From Actinobacteria bacterium 13_1_20CM_4_69_9 (lineage in GTDB: Bacteria; Actinomycetota; Thermoleophilia; Gaiellales; Gaiellaceae), in the NCBI GenBank assembly GCA_001920085.1, contig MNJC01000061.1, positions 2,916-23,666 of the forward strand: 20,751 bases of DNA, given 5' to 3'. The notes under the pieces are model-generated. The model made no database searches. It was given only the letters and a program-made list of their open reading frames with translations, and was not told the DNA's origin. A program made the position numbers and the translations under genes. Below, piece after piece: positions 6,544 to 13,826 of the stretch. Within the stretch, counting starts at the first letter, position 1. Each line of letters begins with the position of its first letter.

Positions 6544-6816
6544 GTGCCTACGTATGAGTACAAGTGCCCGAACGGGCACGTCTTCGAGATCTTCAAGCGC
6601 ATCGCCGACCCTGCGCCGGAGAAGTGTCCCGTCTGCGACGCCTCGCCGGTCGAGACCGTGCTCTATCCGGTTCCGGTGCACTTCCGCGGATCGGGTTTCT
6701 ACTCCACGGACTACGGGCGCGGCCGAGGGAAGAAGGAGCCTGCGAAAGACACGAGCGATTCGGGCAGCTCCGAGAAGAAAGACACGCCGCCTGAGAAGAA
6801 GGCCGCCGAGGCCTGA
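6544..6816 (+). CDS. FmdB-type zinc-ribbon protein
   Basis: This 90-residue protein begins MPTYEYKCPNGHVFE and continues with EKCPVCDASPVET, the FmdB/putative regulatory domain. The usual first CxxC reads C-P-N-G-H here (C8, H12), paired with C28 and C31, so a zinc site from three Cys and one His is plausible. After residue 58 the protein turns into a low-complexity, Lys/Glu/Ser-rich tail (GKKEPAKDTSDSG) that is probably disordered. FmdB was named as a regulator of formamidase and amidase genes, but most family members are of unknown role. The start is GTG 6544. Its 3' end faces the LCP gene across 21 bp. Confidence 0.9.
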   Translation: MPTYEYKCPNGHVFEIFKRIADPAPEKCPVCDASPVETVLYPVPVHFRGSGFYSTDYGRGRGKKEPAKDTSDSGSSEKKDTPPEKKAAEA

Positions 6817-6837
6817 GGCGTCGCGCAGCCGGCGCCG

Positions 6838-8007
6838 CTAGAAATTCCGGTTCCCGACGAAGCAGCCGGGTGCGAAGAGCCCGCCGCCGGGTCGAGGCGG
6901 CTGTGGGGCCGACTGCCCGGTGACCATGGCGATCACGGCGATGTTGTCCTCGCTGCCGACGATGTCGCCGCCGGCGGACACACCGCCGAGGCGGCAGTGC
7001 AGCGTGCTGCTCGCGCTCGCGCGCTTGAGGACCCAGCCGAGCTGGACGAACTGCCACGCGGAGAGATCGGTCGTCAGCGGCGCCACGAGGCTCTTCCCGT
7101 CGAACGGCAGCTTCACGAACGTCCCGAACCCGAGCAGCTTGTGCATCGCAGCGTTGACGACGGACTGTTGGCGCTCGCCGCGCTTGATGTCGGAGTCGGC
7201 CGGATCGAGCTGGTTCACGCGGATGCGCGAGTAGATGAGCGCGCGCCGGCCGTCCATGTGCTGACGGCCCTTGGCGAAGCGCCAGCCCTTCCACGTCGCG
7301 CAGCCGCGCGCGTCGTAGGGGCACTCGAACTTGTCGGAGAGGATCGGCGCGGGGACGGTGATGTCGATCCCGCCGATGTTGTCGATCAGCTGCTTGAACT
7401 GCGTGAAGTCCACGATCATGACGTGGTTGACCTGAAGCGCGTTGCCGGTCAGGCCGCGGAGCGTCTGCAGGACGAGCTCCGGGCCGCCGAACTGCATCGC
7501 CGCATTGATCTTCTGCTCCCCATGGCCGGGGATCGCGACACGCAGGTCGCGCGGGATCGACAGGTAGCCGAGCCGGTGGTGGTCCGGATCGGTGCGCAGG
7601 ATCATGATCGAGTCGGAGTGGTTGTCGGCGACACGCTGGTCGGTGTTCGCGAAGTCGCGCCCGAGCAGCAGGATCGTCGAGGGATTCGAGATCAGGGCTC
7701 CGTCCTGCTGCGTGAGGGCCCGGTCGATGCCGGGTGAGGTCTTCAGCAGGCGATCGTTGGCCTTCGACACGCCGCCGCGGAACGACAGGTAGCCCGCGAT
7801 CGCCCAGATCACGAACAGGACGAACAGGAGGAGCAGTGCGACTCCGATGCGGCGCCTCCAGCTCCAGCGTCGGCGCGGCCGCCGGACGCGAGGCTCGCGC
7901 GGCGTGCGTCCGTTCCGCTCGGGCCGGCCCTGCGGGCGCTCGAGCGGCACGCGACCCTTCGCGCGCCCGCCTCGGTAGACGCGGTAGGGCTTCTCTCCCG
8001 TCGCCAT
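6838..8007 (-). CDS. LytR-CpsA-Psr (LCP) family cell-wall polymer ligase
   Basis: This 389-residue protein attaches polymers from undecaprenyl-phosphate carriers to peptidoglycan in the LCP family. After a basic cytoplasmic N-terminus (Arg/Pro-rich to residue 52) there is one membrane helix (about 54-74), then the extracellular LCP domain: NPSTILLLGRDFANTDQRV, NHSDSIMILRTD, GYLSIPRDLRVAIPG, KINAAMQFGG and DNIGGIDITV, ending with DSDIKRGERQQ, the Arg-rich pyrophosphate-binding region. The Asp and Arg residues expected to bind Mg2+ and lipid pyrophosphate are present. ATG 8007 is chosen because a TACCCT hexamer lies nine bases upstream; an in-frame extension of 28 residues covers the divergent ROK gene. 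The C-terminal tail ends GGGLFAPGCFVGNRNF. Confidence 0.9.
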   Translation of the reverse strand: MATGEKPYRVYRGGRAKGRVPLERPQGRPERNGRTPREPRVRRPRRRWSWRRRIGVALLLLFVLFVIWAIAGYLSFRGGVSKANDRLLKTSPGIDRALTQQDGALISNPSTILLLGRDFANTDQRVADNHSDSIMILRTDPDHHRLGYLSIPRDLRVAIPGHGEQKINAAMQFGGPELVLQTLRGLTGNALQVNHVMIVDFTQFKQLIDNIGGIDITVPAPILSDKFECPYDARGCATWKGWRFAKGRQHMDGRRALIYSRIRVNQLDPADSDIKRGERQQSVVNAAMHKLLGFGTFVKLPFDGKSLVAPLTTDLSAWQFVQLGWVLKRASASSTLHCRLGGVSAGGDIVGSEDNIAVIAMVTGQSAPQPPRPGGGLFAPGCFVGNRNF

Positions 8008-8015
8008 CGAGCCAG

Positions 8016-8022
8016 TAGGGTA
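8016..8022. promoter_or_regulatory. TAGGGTA: overlapping -10 hexamers for divergent LCP and ROK genes
   Basis: The heptamer provides TAGGGT (8016-8021) on the + strand, 11 bases before the ROK TTG start at 8033, and TACCCT (complement of 8017-8022) on the minus strand, nine bases before the LCP ATG at 8007. Only 25 bases separate the two starts. This is the second case in the window where two divergent hexamers overlap; spacing to both starts is slightly looser than at 1569-1578. Confidence 0.42.
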
Positions 8023-8032
8023 GCCGCGCGGT

Positions 8033-8929
8033 TTGGACGGCAAGCGCGTCATCGGCGTCGATCTCGGCGGGACGAAGATCCTCGCCGGCATCGTCGATCG
8101 TGACGGTCGTCTCGAGCGCCACCGCGAGAATCCGACGCCGGTCAGCTCGCAGGAGGACCTCCTGGCCGGGCTCGACCGTGCGGTCGAGGAGCTGCTCGAC
8201 GACGAGATTGCGGCGCTCGGCTTCGGGCTGCCGTCGCCGATCGATCAGCGCTCGGGGCGCGCGCAGCAAGCCGTGAACATCCCTCTCGACGCGACGATCG
8301 ACTTCCGGGCGCGGATGTCCGAGCGCTTCGGGCTCCCCGTCGGCATCGAGAACGACGCGAACTCGGCTGCCTACGCAGAGTTCCACTTCGGCGCCGCACG
8401 GGAGGCGAACAGCATGGTGATGCTCACGCTCGGCACCGGCTGCGGCGGCGGCGCCGTCATCGACGGGAAGCTCTTCCGCGGCTGGGCCGAGTTCGGGCAC
8501 ATGGTGATCGTCTACGACGGCATTCCGTGCCAGGGGACGTGCACGGGACGCGGCCACCTGGAGCCGTACGTGACGGGCGTCGCGGCGACGAAGCTCGCGC
8601 AGGCGGAGTTCGGCCCTGCCGTCGATGCGCACCGACTCGTCCGGCTCGCGGACGAGGGCGAGCCGCGTGCGATCTCGATCCTCGACGGCATCGGTCGCCA
8701 CCTCGGCGCGGGAATCGGCAGCCTCGTCAACATCTTCAATCCCGAGCTCGTCGTGATCGGCGGCGGATTTGCGGCGGCAGGGGACTTCATCCTCGATCCC
8801 GCGCGGGAGATCGTCGCGCGCGAAGGGCTGGCGGGGGCCGGTGAGCGCGTCCGCATCGTCCGTGCGGAGCTCGGGACGTCGGCCGGCCTGATCGGCGCCG
8901 CGCTCGTCGCCTTCGACACGCTGGCGTAG
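8033..8929 (+). CDS. ROK-family sugar kinase (glucokinase-like)
   Basis: This 298-residue protein starts at TTG 8033 and has the ROK phosphate motif VIGVDLGGTKILAG (6-19), IENDANSAAYAE with catalytic base D108, GTGCGGGAVIDGK (135-146) and FGHM with zinc-ligand H156. The ROK cysteine cluster is altered: C-Q-G-T-C-T-G-R-G-H-L-E (166-177) in place of the usual CxCGxxGCxE, with His at the last Cys position and one extra residue. The reaction is ATP-dependent phosphorylation of a hexose, most likely glucose; the altered cluster could still hold zinc. TTG is used because no ATG or GTG lies between it and the first motif. RsmI follows three bases after the stop, so the two are likely co-transcribed. 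Confidence 0.9.
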   Translation: MDGKRVIGVDLGGTKILAGIVDRDGRLERHRENPTPVSSQEDLLAGLDRAVEELLDDEIAALGFGLPSPIDQRSGRAQQAVNIPLDATIDFRARMSERFGLPVGIENDANSAAYAEFHFGAAREANSMVMLTLGTGCGGGAVIDGKLFRGWAEFGHMVIVYDGIPCQGTCTGRGHLEPYVTGVAATKLAQAEFGPAVDAHRLVRLADEGEPRAISILDGIGRHLGAGIGSLVNIFNPELVVIGGGFAAAGDFILDPAREIVAREGLAGAGERVRIVRAELGTSAGLIGAALVAFDTLA

Positions 8930-8932
8930 CGA

Positions 8933-9733
8933 ATGCCCCTGGCGGTCTGCGCCACGCCGATCGGGAACCTGGAGGACGTCACGCTGCGCGTGCTGGACGA
9001 GCTGCGCGCCGCCGACGTCGTGCTGTGCGAGGACACGCGACACACGCGCGTGTTACTCGACCGACACGGCATCTCCGCCCGGCTGCTCTCGTACCACGAG
9101 CACAACGAGGCGAAGCGGACGGCCGAGTTGCTGCCTCGGCTGGAGGCGGGGGAGCGGATTGCCCTCGTGTCGGACGCCGGGCTGCCGGGGATCAGCGATC
9201 CGGGGGCGCGGCTGGTGGGCGCGGCGCTCGCCGCGGGGGTCCCGGTGACGGTGCTGCCGGGGCCGTCGGCGGTCGAGACCGCGCTCGTGGCGAGCGGTCT
9301 CGCGGCCGAGCGGTACCAGTTCGTCGGGTTCCTGCCGCGCGGCACGGGAGCGCTTCGCGCTCTGTGGGACGAGCTCGCCCGCTGGCCGTACCCCGTCGTG
9401 GCCTTCGAGTCGCCGCGCCGACTGCCGGCGACGCTTCGCTCGCTCGCGGAGGCGGACGCCGAGCGCATCGTCGCCGTCTGTCGCGAGCTGACGAAGAAGT
9501 TCGAGGAGGTCGTGCGCGGCCCGGCCGCCGTCGTTGCCACGCGTTTTGCAGAGGCGCCGAAGGGCGAGATCACGCTTGTGCTCGGCCCTCCGTCGGTGCG
9601 TGACGACGCGCACGACGCGGTGGCGTCCGTCGCCGAGCTCGTCGCTGCCGGCGTGCCGCGCCGGCAGGCGGCCGACGTCGTCGCGCGCCTCACCGGTGCG
9701 TCGCGCAACGAGCTCTACCGCCGTACTTTGTAG
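8933..9733 (+). CDS. rsmI: 16S rRNA (cytidine1402-2'-O)-methyltransferase
   Basis: This 266-residue SAM-dependent enzyme methylates the ribose of C1402 at the ribosomal decoding centre. It has the tetrapyrrole-methylase fold with CATPIGNLEDVTLR (7-20), EDTRHTRVLL, SDAGLPGISDPGARLV, VTVLPGPSA and FVGFLPR, all in the order expected of RsmI. The C-terminal segment (AAGVPRRQAADVVARLTGASRNELYRR) is the usual small domain. The start is ATG 8933, three bases after the ROK stop. The stop is TAG 9731-9733, six bases before the -35 of the next gene. Length is normal or slightly short for the family. Confidence 0.95.
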   Translation: MPLAVCATPIGNLEDVTLRVLDELRAADVVLCEDTRHTRVLLDRHGISARLLSYHEHNEAKRTAELLPRLEAGERIALVSDAGLPGISDPGARLVGAALAAGVPVTVLPGPSAVETALVASGLAAERYQFVGFLPRGTGALRALWDELARWPYPVVAFESPRRLPATLRSLAEADAERIVAVCRELTKKFEEVVRGPAAVVATRFAEAPKGEITLVLGPPSVRDDAHDAVASVAELVAAGVPRRQAADVVARLTGASRNELYRRTL

Positions 9734-9739
9734 CCAGTA

Positions 9740-9769
9740 TTGACAACGACAAGACGACCTTGCTATGGT
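9740..9769 (+). promoter_or_regulatory. Sigma70-like promoter of the LytM-like gene, with an overlapping inverted repeat
   Basis: TTGACA (9740-9745) is separated by 18 bases from TATGGT (9764-9769). This is the only site in the window with a perfect -35. An inverted repeat ACGACC (9754-9759) / GGTCGT (9767-9772) brackets and overlaps the -10, so it could be an operator or a weak hairpin after rsmI. Transcription would begin near 9776, giving a leader of about 29 bases with a strong ribosome site AAGGAGG (9794-9800), four bases before GTG 9805. The 71-bp region is AT-rich compared with its surroundings. Confidence 0.7.
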
Positions 9770-9804
9770 CGTTCGGTTCTCAAATCAGGCAACAAGGAGG
9801 CTTC

Positions 9805-11079
9805 GTGTTCCGCCGATTCGCTGTCGTTGCGCTCTCCGCCTTTCTCCTGTCTGCGTCTGCAGCGCAGGCCTGGACATGGCCGGTCGATGGTCCCGTCCTG
9901 CGGCCGTTCTCGTTCGACCGTGCGCACCCGTACGCGGGGGGTCAACACCGCGGCGTCGACCTGGGCGCACCGACCGGCTCGGAGGTGCTCGCGCCGGCGA
10001 GAGGCGCCGTCACGTTCGCCGGAACCGTGCCGAACGGGGGCAAGACCGTCTCGATCGAGACGCCGTTCGGGTACACGGCCACGCTCGTCCATCTCGGCTC
10101 GATCGACGTGCAGCGCGGAGCGCTCGTCACCGAGGGGTCCGTTGTCGGGACGGTCGGGCCGACCGGCGTCGTGGACGGCGCGGAGCCGTTCGTCTACTTC
10201 GGCGTGCGGGTGACGGCCGAGGATCAGGGCTATGTGGATCCGCTGACGTTCCTGCCCGGACGGCCGGTCGTCGAGACGCCCGCGCCGCGCGCGGAGCCCC
10301 AGCCCGAGCCGCTCGCCACCACCGAGCCCGGGGTCGCGACGCCGGACGCACACGCGGACGCCGAGTCGGCACGCGACCCTTCAGTGTCCGACGCTCCCGC
10401 GCCGAAGGCAAGCACGCCCGAGACGCCTGCGAGCGACGTGCGCGCGTCGGAGGCGGCGACGGTCGAGGTGCAGGCGGCGCAGGCCACGGTCTCACCGGCC
10501 GCCGAGACGCCGGTAGCGCCCGCCGCGCACCCGCGGCGCTCGGCCGGGGGCGAGGTCGCGGCGCACGCGCCGCCGGAAGCCGTCGCCGCGCGCCTGCCGG
10601 TGCACGCGCACGGCACCCGCAGCGACACGCGGCGTCGCTCGGCCCAGCCTCGCTCGCCACGATCGATGCCCGTCTCGGCTGCCGATGCGCACCGCCGCCG
10701 ATCGCGCGCGGCTCGGCCCGCCGGCCTCGGGAAGCTGTGGTGGGGTGGCGGCCTCGCGCTCCTGCTATTCGGCGCCTGCGTCTGCTTTGCGCGCCGGCGA
10801 AGGCGGCTCGACGCCCGACCTATCATGGCTAGAGGTGAGCAGCTTCTACATCACGACACCGATCTACTACGTCAACTCGACGCCGCACATCGGCCACGCG
10901 TACACGACGATCGCGGCCGACATCCTGACGCGCCATCACAAGCAGCGTGGCGAGGCGACGTTCTTCCTCACCGGCACGGACGAGCACGCCTCGAAGGTCT
11001 ACCGGGTGGCCGAAGAGCAGGGGCTGGACCCGAAGACCTACGTGGACCGGATCGCCGAATCGTGGAAAGAGCTGCCTAA
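9805..11079 (+). CDS. Secreted LytM/M23-like protein with a degenerate active site; 3' end uncertain
   Basis: The frame encodes 424 residues, but only about the first 340 look genuine. It has a signal peptide (residues 1-22, cleaved after ASAAQA), an M23 domain (about 25-150), a long Pro/Ala/Glu-rich linker (153-300), a second hydrophobic helix (about 311-327, WWGGGLALLLFGACVC) and an Arg block, so it is likely anchored at the C-terminus. Zinc-ligand residues H48 and D52 (QHRGVDLG) and H96 are present, but the HxH motif near 129-132 reads FVYF instead of HLHF, so one zinc ligand and a catalytic His are missing. It may be a regulator of a wall hydrolase rather than an active endopeptidase. The frame runs 245 bp into metG; an indel near 10800-10830 would give a stop at 10830-10832. 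GTG 9805 is set by AAGGAGG four bases upstream. Confidence 0.8.
   Translation: MFRRFAVVALSAFLLSASAAQAWTWPVDGPVLRPFSFDRAHPYAGGQHRGVDLGAPTGSEVLAPARGAVTFAGTVPNGGKTVSIETPFGYTATLVHLGSIDVQRGALVTEGSVVGTVGPTGVVDGAEPFVYFGVRVTAEDQGYVDPLTFLPGRPVVETPAPRAEPQPEPLATTEPGVATPDAHADAESARDPSVSDAPAPKASTPETPASDVRASEAATVEVQAAQATVSPAAETPVAPAAHPRRSAGGEVAAHAPPEAVAARLPVHAHGTRSDTRRRSAQPRSPRSMPVSAADAHRRRSRAARPAGLGKLWWGGGLALLLFGACVCFARRRRRLDARPIMARGEQLLHHDTDLLRQLDAAHRPRVHDDRGRHPDAPSQAAWRGDVLPHRHGRARLEGLPGGRRAGAGPEDLRGPDRRIVERAA
10821..10826 (+). promoter_or_regulatory. -10 hexamer TATCAT for a leaderless metG
   Basis: TATCAT is a near-consensus -10 and ends eight bases before GTG 10835. The bases between (GGCTAGAG) hold no good ribosome site. 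A transcript from here would start at or very near the initiation codon. It sits inside the far end of the upstream LytM-like frame, consistent with metG having its own promoter. Confidence 0.5.
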
Positions 11080-12358
11080 GCTCGTCGATGCCGACTACGA
11101 CTTCTTCATCCGCACGACCGACGAGGGCCACAAGCGCTTCGTCCAGGACTTCATCCAGCGGATCTACGACAACGGCCACATCTACCAGGACACGTATGCA
11201 GGCCTCTACTGCGTCGGTTGCGAGGCGTTCAAGACCGAGGCCGAGCTGGTCGACGGCAAGTGCCCCGAGCACGGCATCGAGCCCGAGTGGATCGAAGAGA
11301 CGAACTACTTCTTCCGGCTCTCAGCCTTCCAGGAGCAGCTGCTCGAGCTGTACGACGCGCGGCCCGACTTCGTCCTGCCGCGCTTCCGATACAACGAAGC
11401 TCGCTCGTTCATCGCCGGCGGGCTACAGGATTTCAGCCTCAGCCGCGCGGGGCAGCCCTGGGGCGTCCCGCTTCCGTGGGACGAGAGCCAGGTCGTCTAC
11501 GTCTGGGTCGACGCGCTCATCAACTACCTGAGCGCGCTGACCTACGCCCGCGAGGGCGAGGATCTGCGGGCGCAGTTCTGGCCGGAGGCGCGGCACCTGA
11601 TCGGCAAGGACATCCTGCGGTTCCATTGCGTCTTCTGGCCGGCACTACTCCTCGCAGCCGGCTACGACGTCCCGAAGCAGTTGTTCGTCCACGGTTATCT
11701 GCAGCTCGACGACCGCAAGATCTCGAAGTCGGTCGGCAACGTAATCGACCCGCTCGATCTCGTCTCCGTCTACGGCAGCGACGCGGTGCGCTTCTGGGCG
11801 GTGCGCGCCGTCTCGTTCGGACAGGACGGCAACGTCACGCTCGAGAGCCTGCACGACCGCTACCAGGGCGAGCTGGCGAACGATCTCGGCAACCTCGTCT
11901 CACGGACGACGGCGATGATCGCTCGCTATCGCGACGGTCGGATTCCGCCGGCCGTCGAGCACTCGTCACTTGCAGCTCCGATCGAGGCCGTCCGGCGCGA
12001 CGTTCCCGCGCAGCTCGACGTGTTCGACCTCACCGCCGCGGCCGAGACGATCTGGACGCTCGTCCGCGCGCTCAACAAGCACGTCGAGACCACGCGTCCG
12101 TGGGATCTTGCGAAGGACGAGTCGCGCGCACAGGACCTCGACCGCGTGCTCTACGAGCTCGCCGACGGTTTGCGCATCGCAACGATCGCGCTCTCGGCGT
12201 TCCTGCCGAGGTCCGCGCCGGAGATCCTCGGCGCTCTGCGGCAGCCGCTCGATCTCTCCTGGGACAACGTCGCACCCGGTCGTGGTGTCCAGGCCGGCGG
12301 CATCGGGCCGGCGGCTCCGCTCTTCCCGCGAGTCGACGCGCCGACCGCGGCGGCGTGA
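10835..12358 (+). CDS. metG: Methionyl-tRNA synthetase
   Basis: This 507-residue class I synthetase charges tRNA-Met. It has PHIGHAY (HIGH motif, residues 18-21), a single zinc knuckle C126-x2-C129 ... C143-x2-H146, WVDALINYLSAL, and the KMSKS loop as RKISKSVGNV (KISKS, 295-299). The C-terminal region from about 345 is the anticodon-binding helical domain (NDLGNLVSRT). It has no C-terminal EMAP-like tRNA-binding domain. The length and the single knuckle match the Thermus-type short enzymes. GTG 10835 gives VSSFYITTPIYYVNSTPH, the conserved N-terminus; the frame upstream is a run-on. It overlaps tatD by four bases (GTGA) and leads a four-gene coupled cluster. Confidence 0.96.
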   Translation: MSSFYITTPIYYVNSTPHIGHAYTTIAADILTRHHKQRGEATFFLTGTDEHASKVYRVAEEQGLDPKTYVDRIAESWKELPKLVDADYDFFIRTTDEGHKRFVQDFIQRIYDNGHIYQDTYAGLYCVGCEAFKTEAELVDGKCPEHGIEPEWIEETNYFFRLSAFQEQLLELYDARPDFVLPRFRYNEARSFIAGGLQDFSLSRAGQPWGVPLPWDESQVVYVWVDALINYLSALTYAREGEDLRAQFWPEARHLIGKDILRFHCVFWPALLLAAGYDVPKQLFVHGYLQLDDRKISKSVGNVIDPLDLVSVYGSDAVRFWAVRAVSFGQDGNVTLESLHDRYQGELANDLGNLVSRTTAMIARYRDGRIPPAVEHSSLAAPIEAVRRDVPAQLDVFDLTAAAETIWTLVRALNKHVETTRPWDLAKDESRAQDLDRVLYELADGLRIATIALSAFLPRSAPEILGALRQPLDLSWDNVAPGRGVQAGGIGPAAPLFPRVDAPTAAA

Positions 12359-13080
12359 TCGACACCCACGCGCATCTCGACGCGCTCGACGATCCGAAGG
12401 GCGCGCTCGAACGTGCGCGCGCGGCGGGCGTTGAGCGGGTCGTCGCGATCGGCTCCGGCTCGGCATCGACGCGCGCGACACTGGCGATCGCCGAGGGCGA
12501 GCCCGGTGTCGCGGTCGCGGCGGGCGTCCACCCGCACCAGGCCGCCGACGGCGAGCCGCTCGACGTCCTGCTCGACGACCGGATCGTCGCGGTCGGCGAG
12601 ATCGGCCTCGACTTCTACCGGGACTACGCGCCGCGCGACGATCAGCGGCGCGTGTTCGACCGGCAGCTGCAGCTCGCGGAGGAGCACGGGAAAGCGGTGA
12701 TCATCCATGCGCGCGCCGCCGACGACGAGACCGCGGCTGCGCTCGCCGGGTTCGAGGGCACGGTCGTGCTGCACTGCTTCTCATCGCCGGGCCTTCTTCC
12801 GGTAGCGCTCGACCGTGGGTACTACGTGTCGTTCGCCGGCAACGTGACGTACGCGAAGGCGCCAGAGCTGCGCGAAGCCGCTCGCGCCGTTCCGGCCGGC
12901 CGGATCCTCGCGGAGACGGATTGTCCCTATCTCGCGCCGCAGCCGTTGCGCGGAAAGCGGAACGAGCCGGCGTATGTCGTCCACACGCTCGCGTCGCTCG
13001 CCGACACCCGCGGCGAGGATCCGGAGGAGCTCGGCCGCCGGATCGACGAGAACGCGACCGCGGCGTTCGGCCTCGCGTGA
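12355..13080 (+). CDS. TatD-family metal-dependent deoxyribonuclease
   Basis: This 241-residue TIM-barrel hydrolase has the metal ligands of the family: H5 and H7 in DTHAHLD, E in VGEIGLDFYRD, H in VIIHARA, H in VLHCFS and D in ETDCPYLAPQP. Family members are 3'-5' DNA exonucleases acting in repair or DNA turnover, though other substrates are reported. GTG 12355 overlaps the metG stop (GTGA), and its own stop is overlapped in the same way by rsmA, so the three are translationally coupled. The metG-tatD-rsmA order is common in Actinobacteria and Firmicutes. Length is a little below the usual 255-265 residues. Confidence 0.94.
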   Translation: MIDTHAHLDALDDPKGALERARAAGVERVVAIGSGSASTRATLAIAEGEPGVAVAAGVHPHQAADGEPLDVLLDDRIVAVGEIGLDFYRDYAPRDDQRRVFDRQLQLAEEHGKAVIIHARAADDETAAALAGFEGTVVLHCFSSPGLLPVALDRGYYVSFAGNVTYAKAPELREAARAVPAGRILAETDCPYLAPQPLRGKRNEPAYVVHTLASLADTRGEDPEELGRRIDENATAAFGLA

Positions 13081-13826
13081 GCGTCCGGGCGAAGAAGGAG
13101 CTCGGACAGCACTTCCTCGTCGACGAGAACATCCTCGGCGTGATCGGGCGGCTCGCCGAGGTCGAGGAGCCCGACATCGTGCTCGAGATCGGCCCTGGCC
13201 TGGGCGTACTCACGACCTTTCTGGCCGACCGCGTGCAGCAGGTGTTCGCCGTCGAGCTCGACCTCTCGCTCGGGCCCCGGCTCGTCGAGCGCATCGCCGG
13301 TCGTCCCAACGTCGAGCTTCGGTTCGGCGACGCGCTGCAGCTCGACCTCCGCGAGGCGGCGCCGGGCGCCACGAAGCTCGTCGCCAACCTTCCGTACAAC
13401 ATCGCCACTCCGCTCGTCGCTGAGAGCCTGGCCGGGTTGCCAGACGTCCGGCTCTGGTGCGTGATGGTGCAGCGCGAGGTGGCCGACCGCTTCTTCGCCG
13501 CGCCGTCGACCAAGGCGTACGGCGCAGTCTCGGTGCTCGTCCAGCTGGTGGCCGAACGCACCGGATTCCATCCCGTGTCGCGCAACGTGTTTCGCCCGCG
13601 TCCGAGCGTCGAGTCGGCGATCGTCGCGTTTCGGCGGACCGGATTGCCGGAGAACTTCGCGCACGTCAAGCGGATCGTCGAGGCGGCCTTCGCGCATCGC
13701 CGCAAGAAGCTGGCCAACTCGCTCGAGCTGTCCGGCGTCGACACGGCACGTGCGCGCATCCCGGACGTACGTGCCGAAGAGCTGACGCCGGCGGATTTCC
13801 TCGAGCTCGCCCGGGAGCTCGAGTGA
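13077..13826 (+). CDS. rsmA: 16S rRNA (adenine1518-N6/adenine1519-N6)-dimethyltransferase
   Basis: This 249-residue KsgA/RsmA enzyme makes two adjacent dimethyladenosines in helix 45 of 16S rRNA late in 30S assembly. It shows KKELGQHFLVDENI near the start, SAM motif LEIGPGLGVLTTFLA, VELD, GDALQLDL, and the catalytic NLPYNIATPLV. The C-terminal substrate domain carries FRPRPSVESAIVAF and AFAHRRKKLANSL. GTG 13077 overlaps the tatD stop by four bases (GTGA); a longer upstream frame is antisense or out of frame with tatD and is not used. The protein is about 20 residues shorter than the E. coli enzyme, mostly at the N-terminus and in loops. Confidence 0.95.
   Translation: MSVRAKKELGQHFLVDENILGVIGRLAEVEEPDIVLEIGPGLGVLTTFLADRVQQVFAVELDLSLGPRLVERIAGRPNVELRFGDALQLDLREAAPGATKLVANLPYNIATPLVAESLAGLPDVRLWCVMVQREVADRFFAAPSTKAYGAVSVLVQLVAERTGFHPVSRNVFRPRPSVESAIVAFRRTGLPENFAHVKRIVEAAFAHRRKKLANSLELSGVDTARARIPDVRAEELTPADFLELARELE

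Noticed and set aside
8528..8570. Possible CRISPR or tandem repeat in GC-rich stretches
   Set aside because: No direct repeats with regular spacing were found here or elsewhere in the window; the pattern is codon bias.
6593..9043. Minus-strand frame of 816 residues across the LCP and ROK genes
   Set aside because: High-GC shadow frame; it has no recognisable domain and conflicts with well-supported genes on both strands.
9734..9804. Riboswitch (such as the c-di-AMP type often seen before wall hydrolase genes)
   Set aside because: The space is only 71 bp and is filled by a consensus promoter and ribosome site; there is no room for the aptamer.
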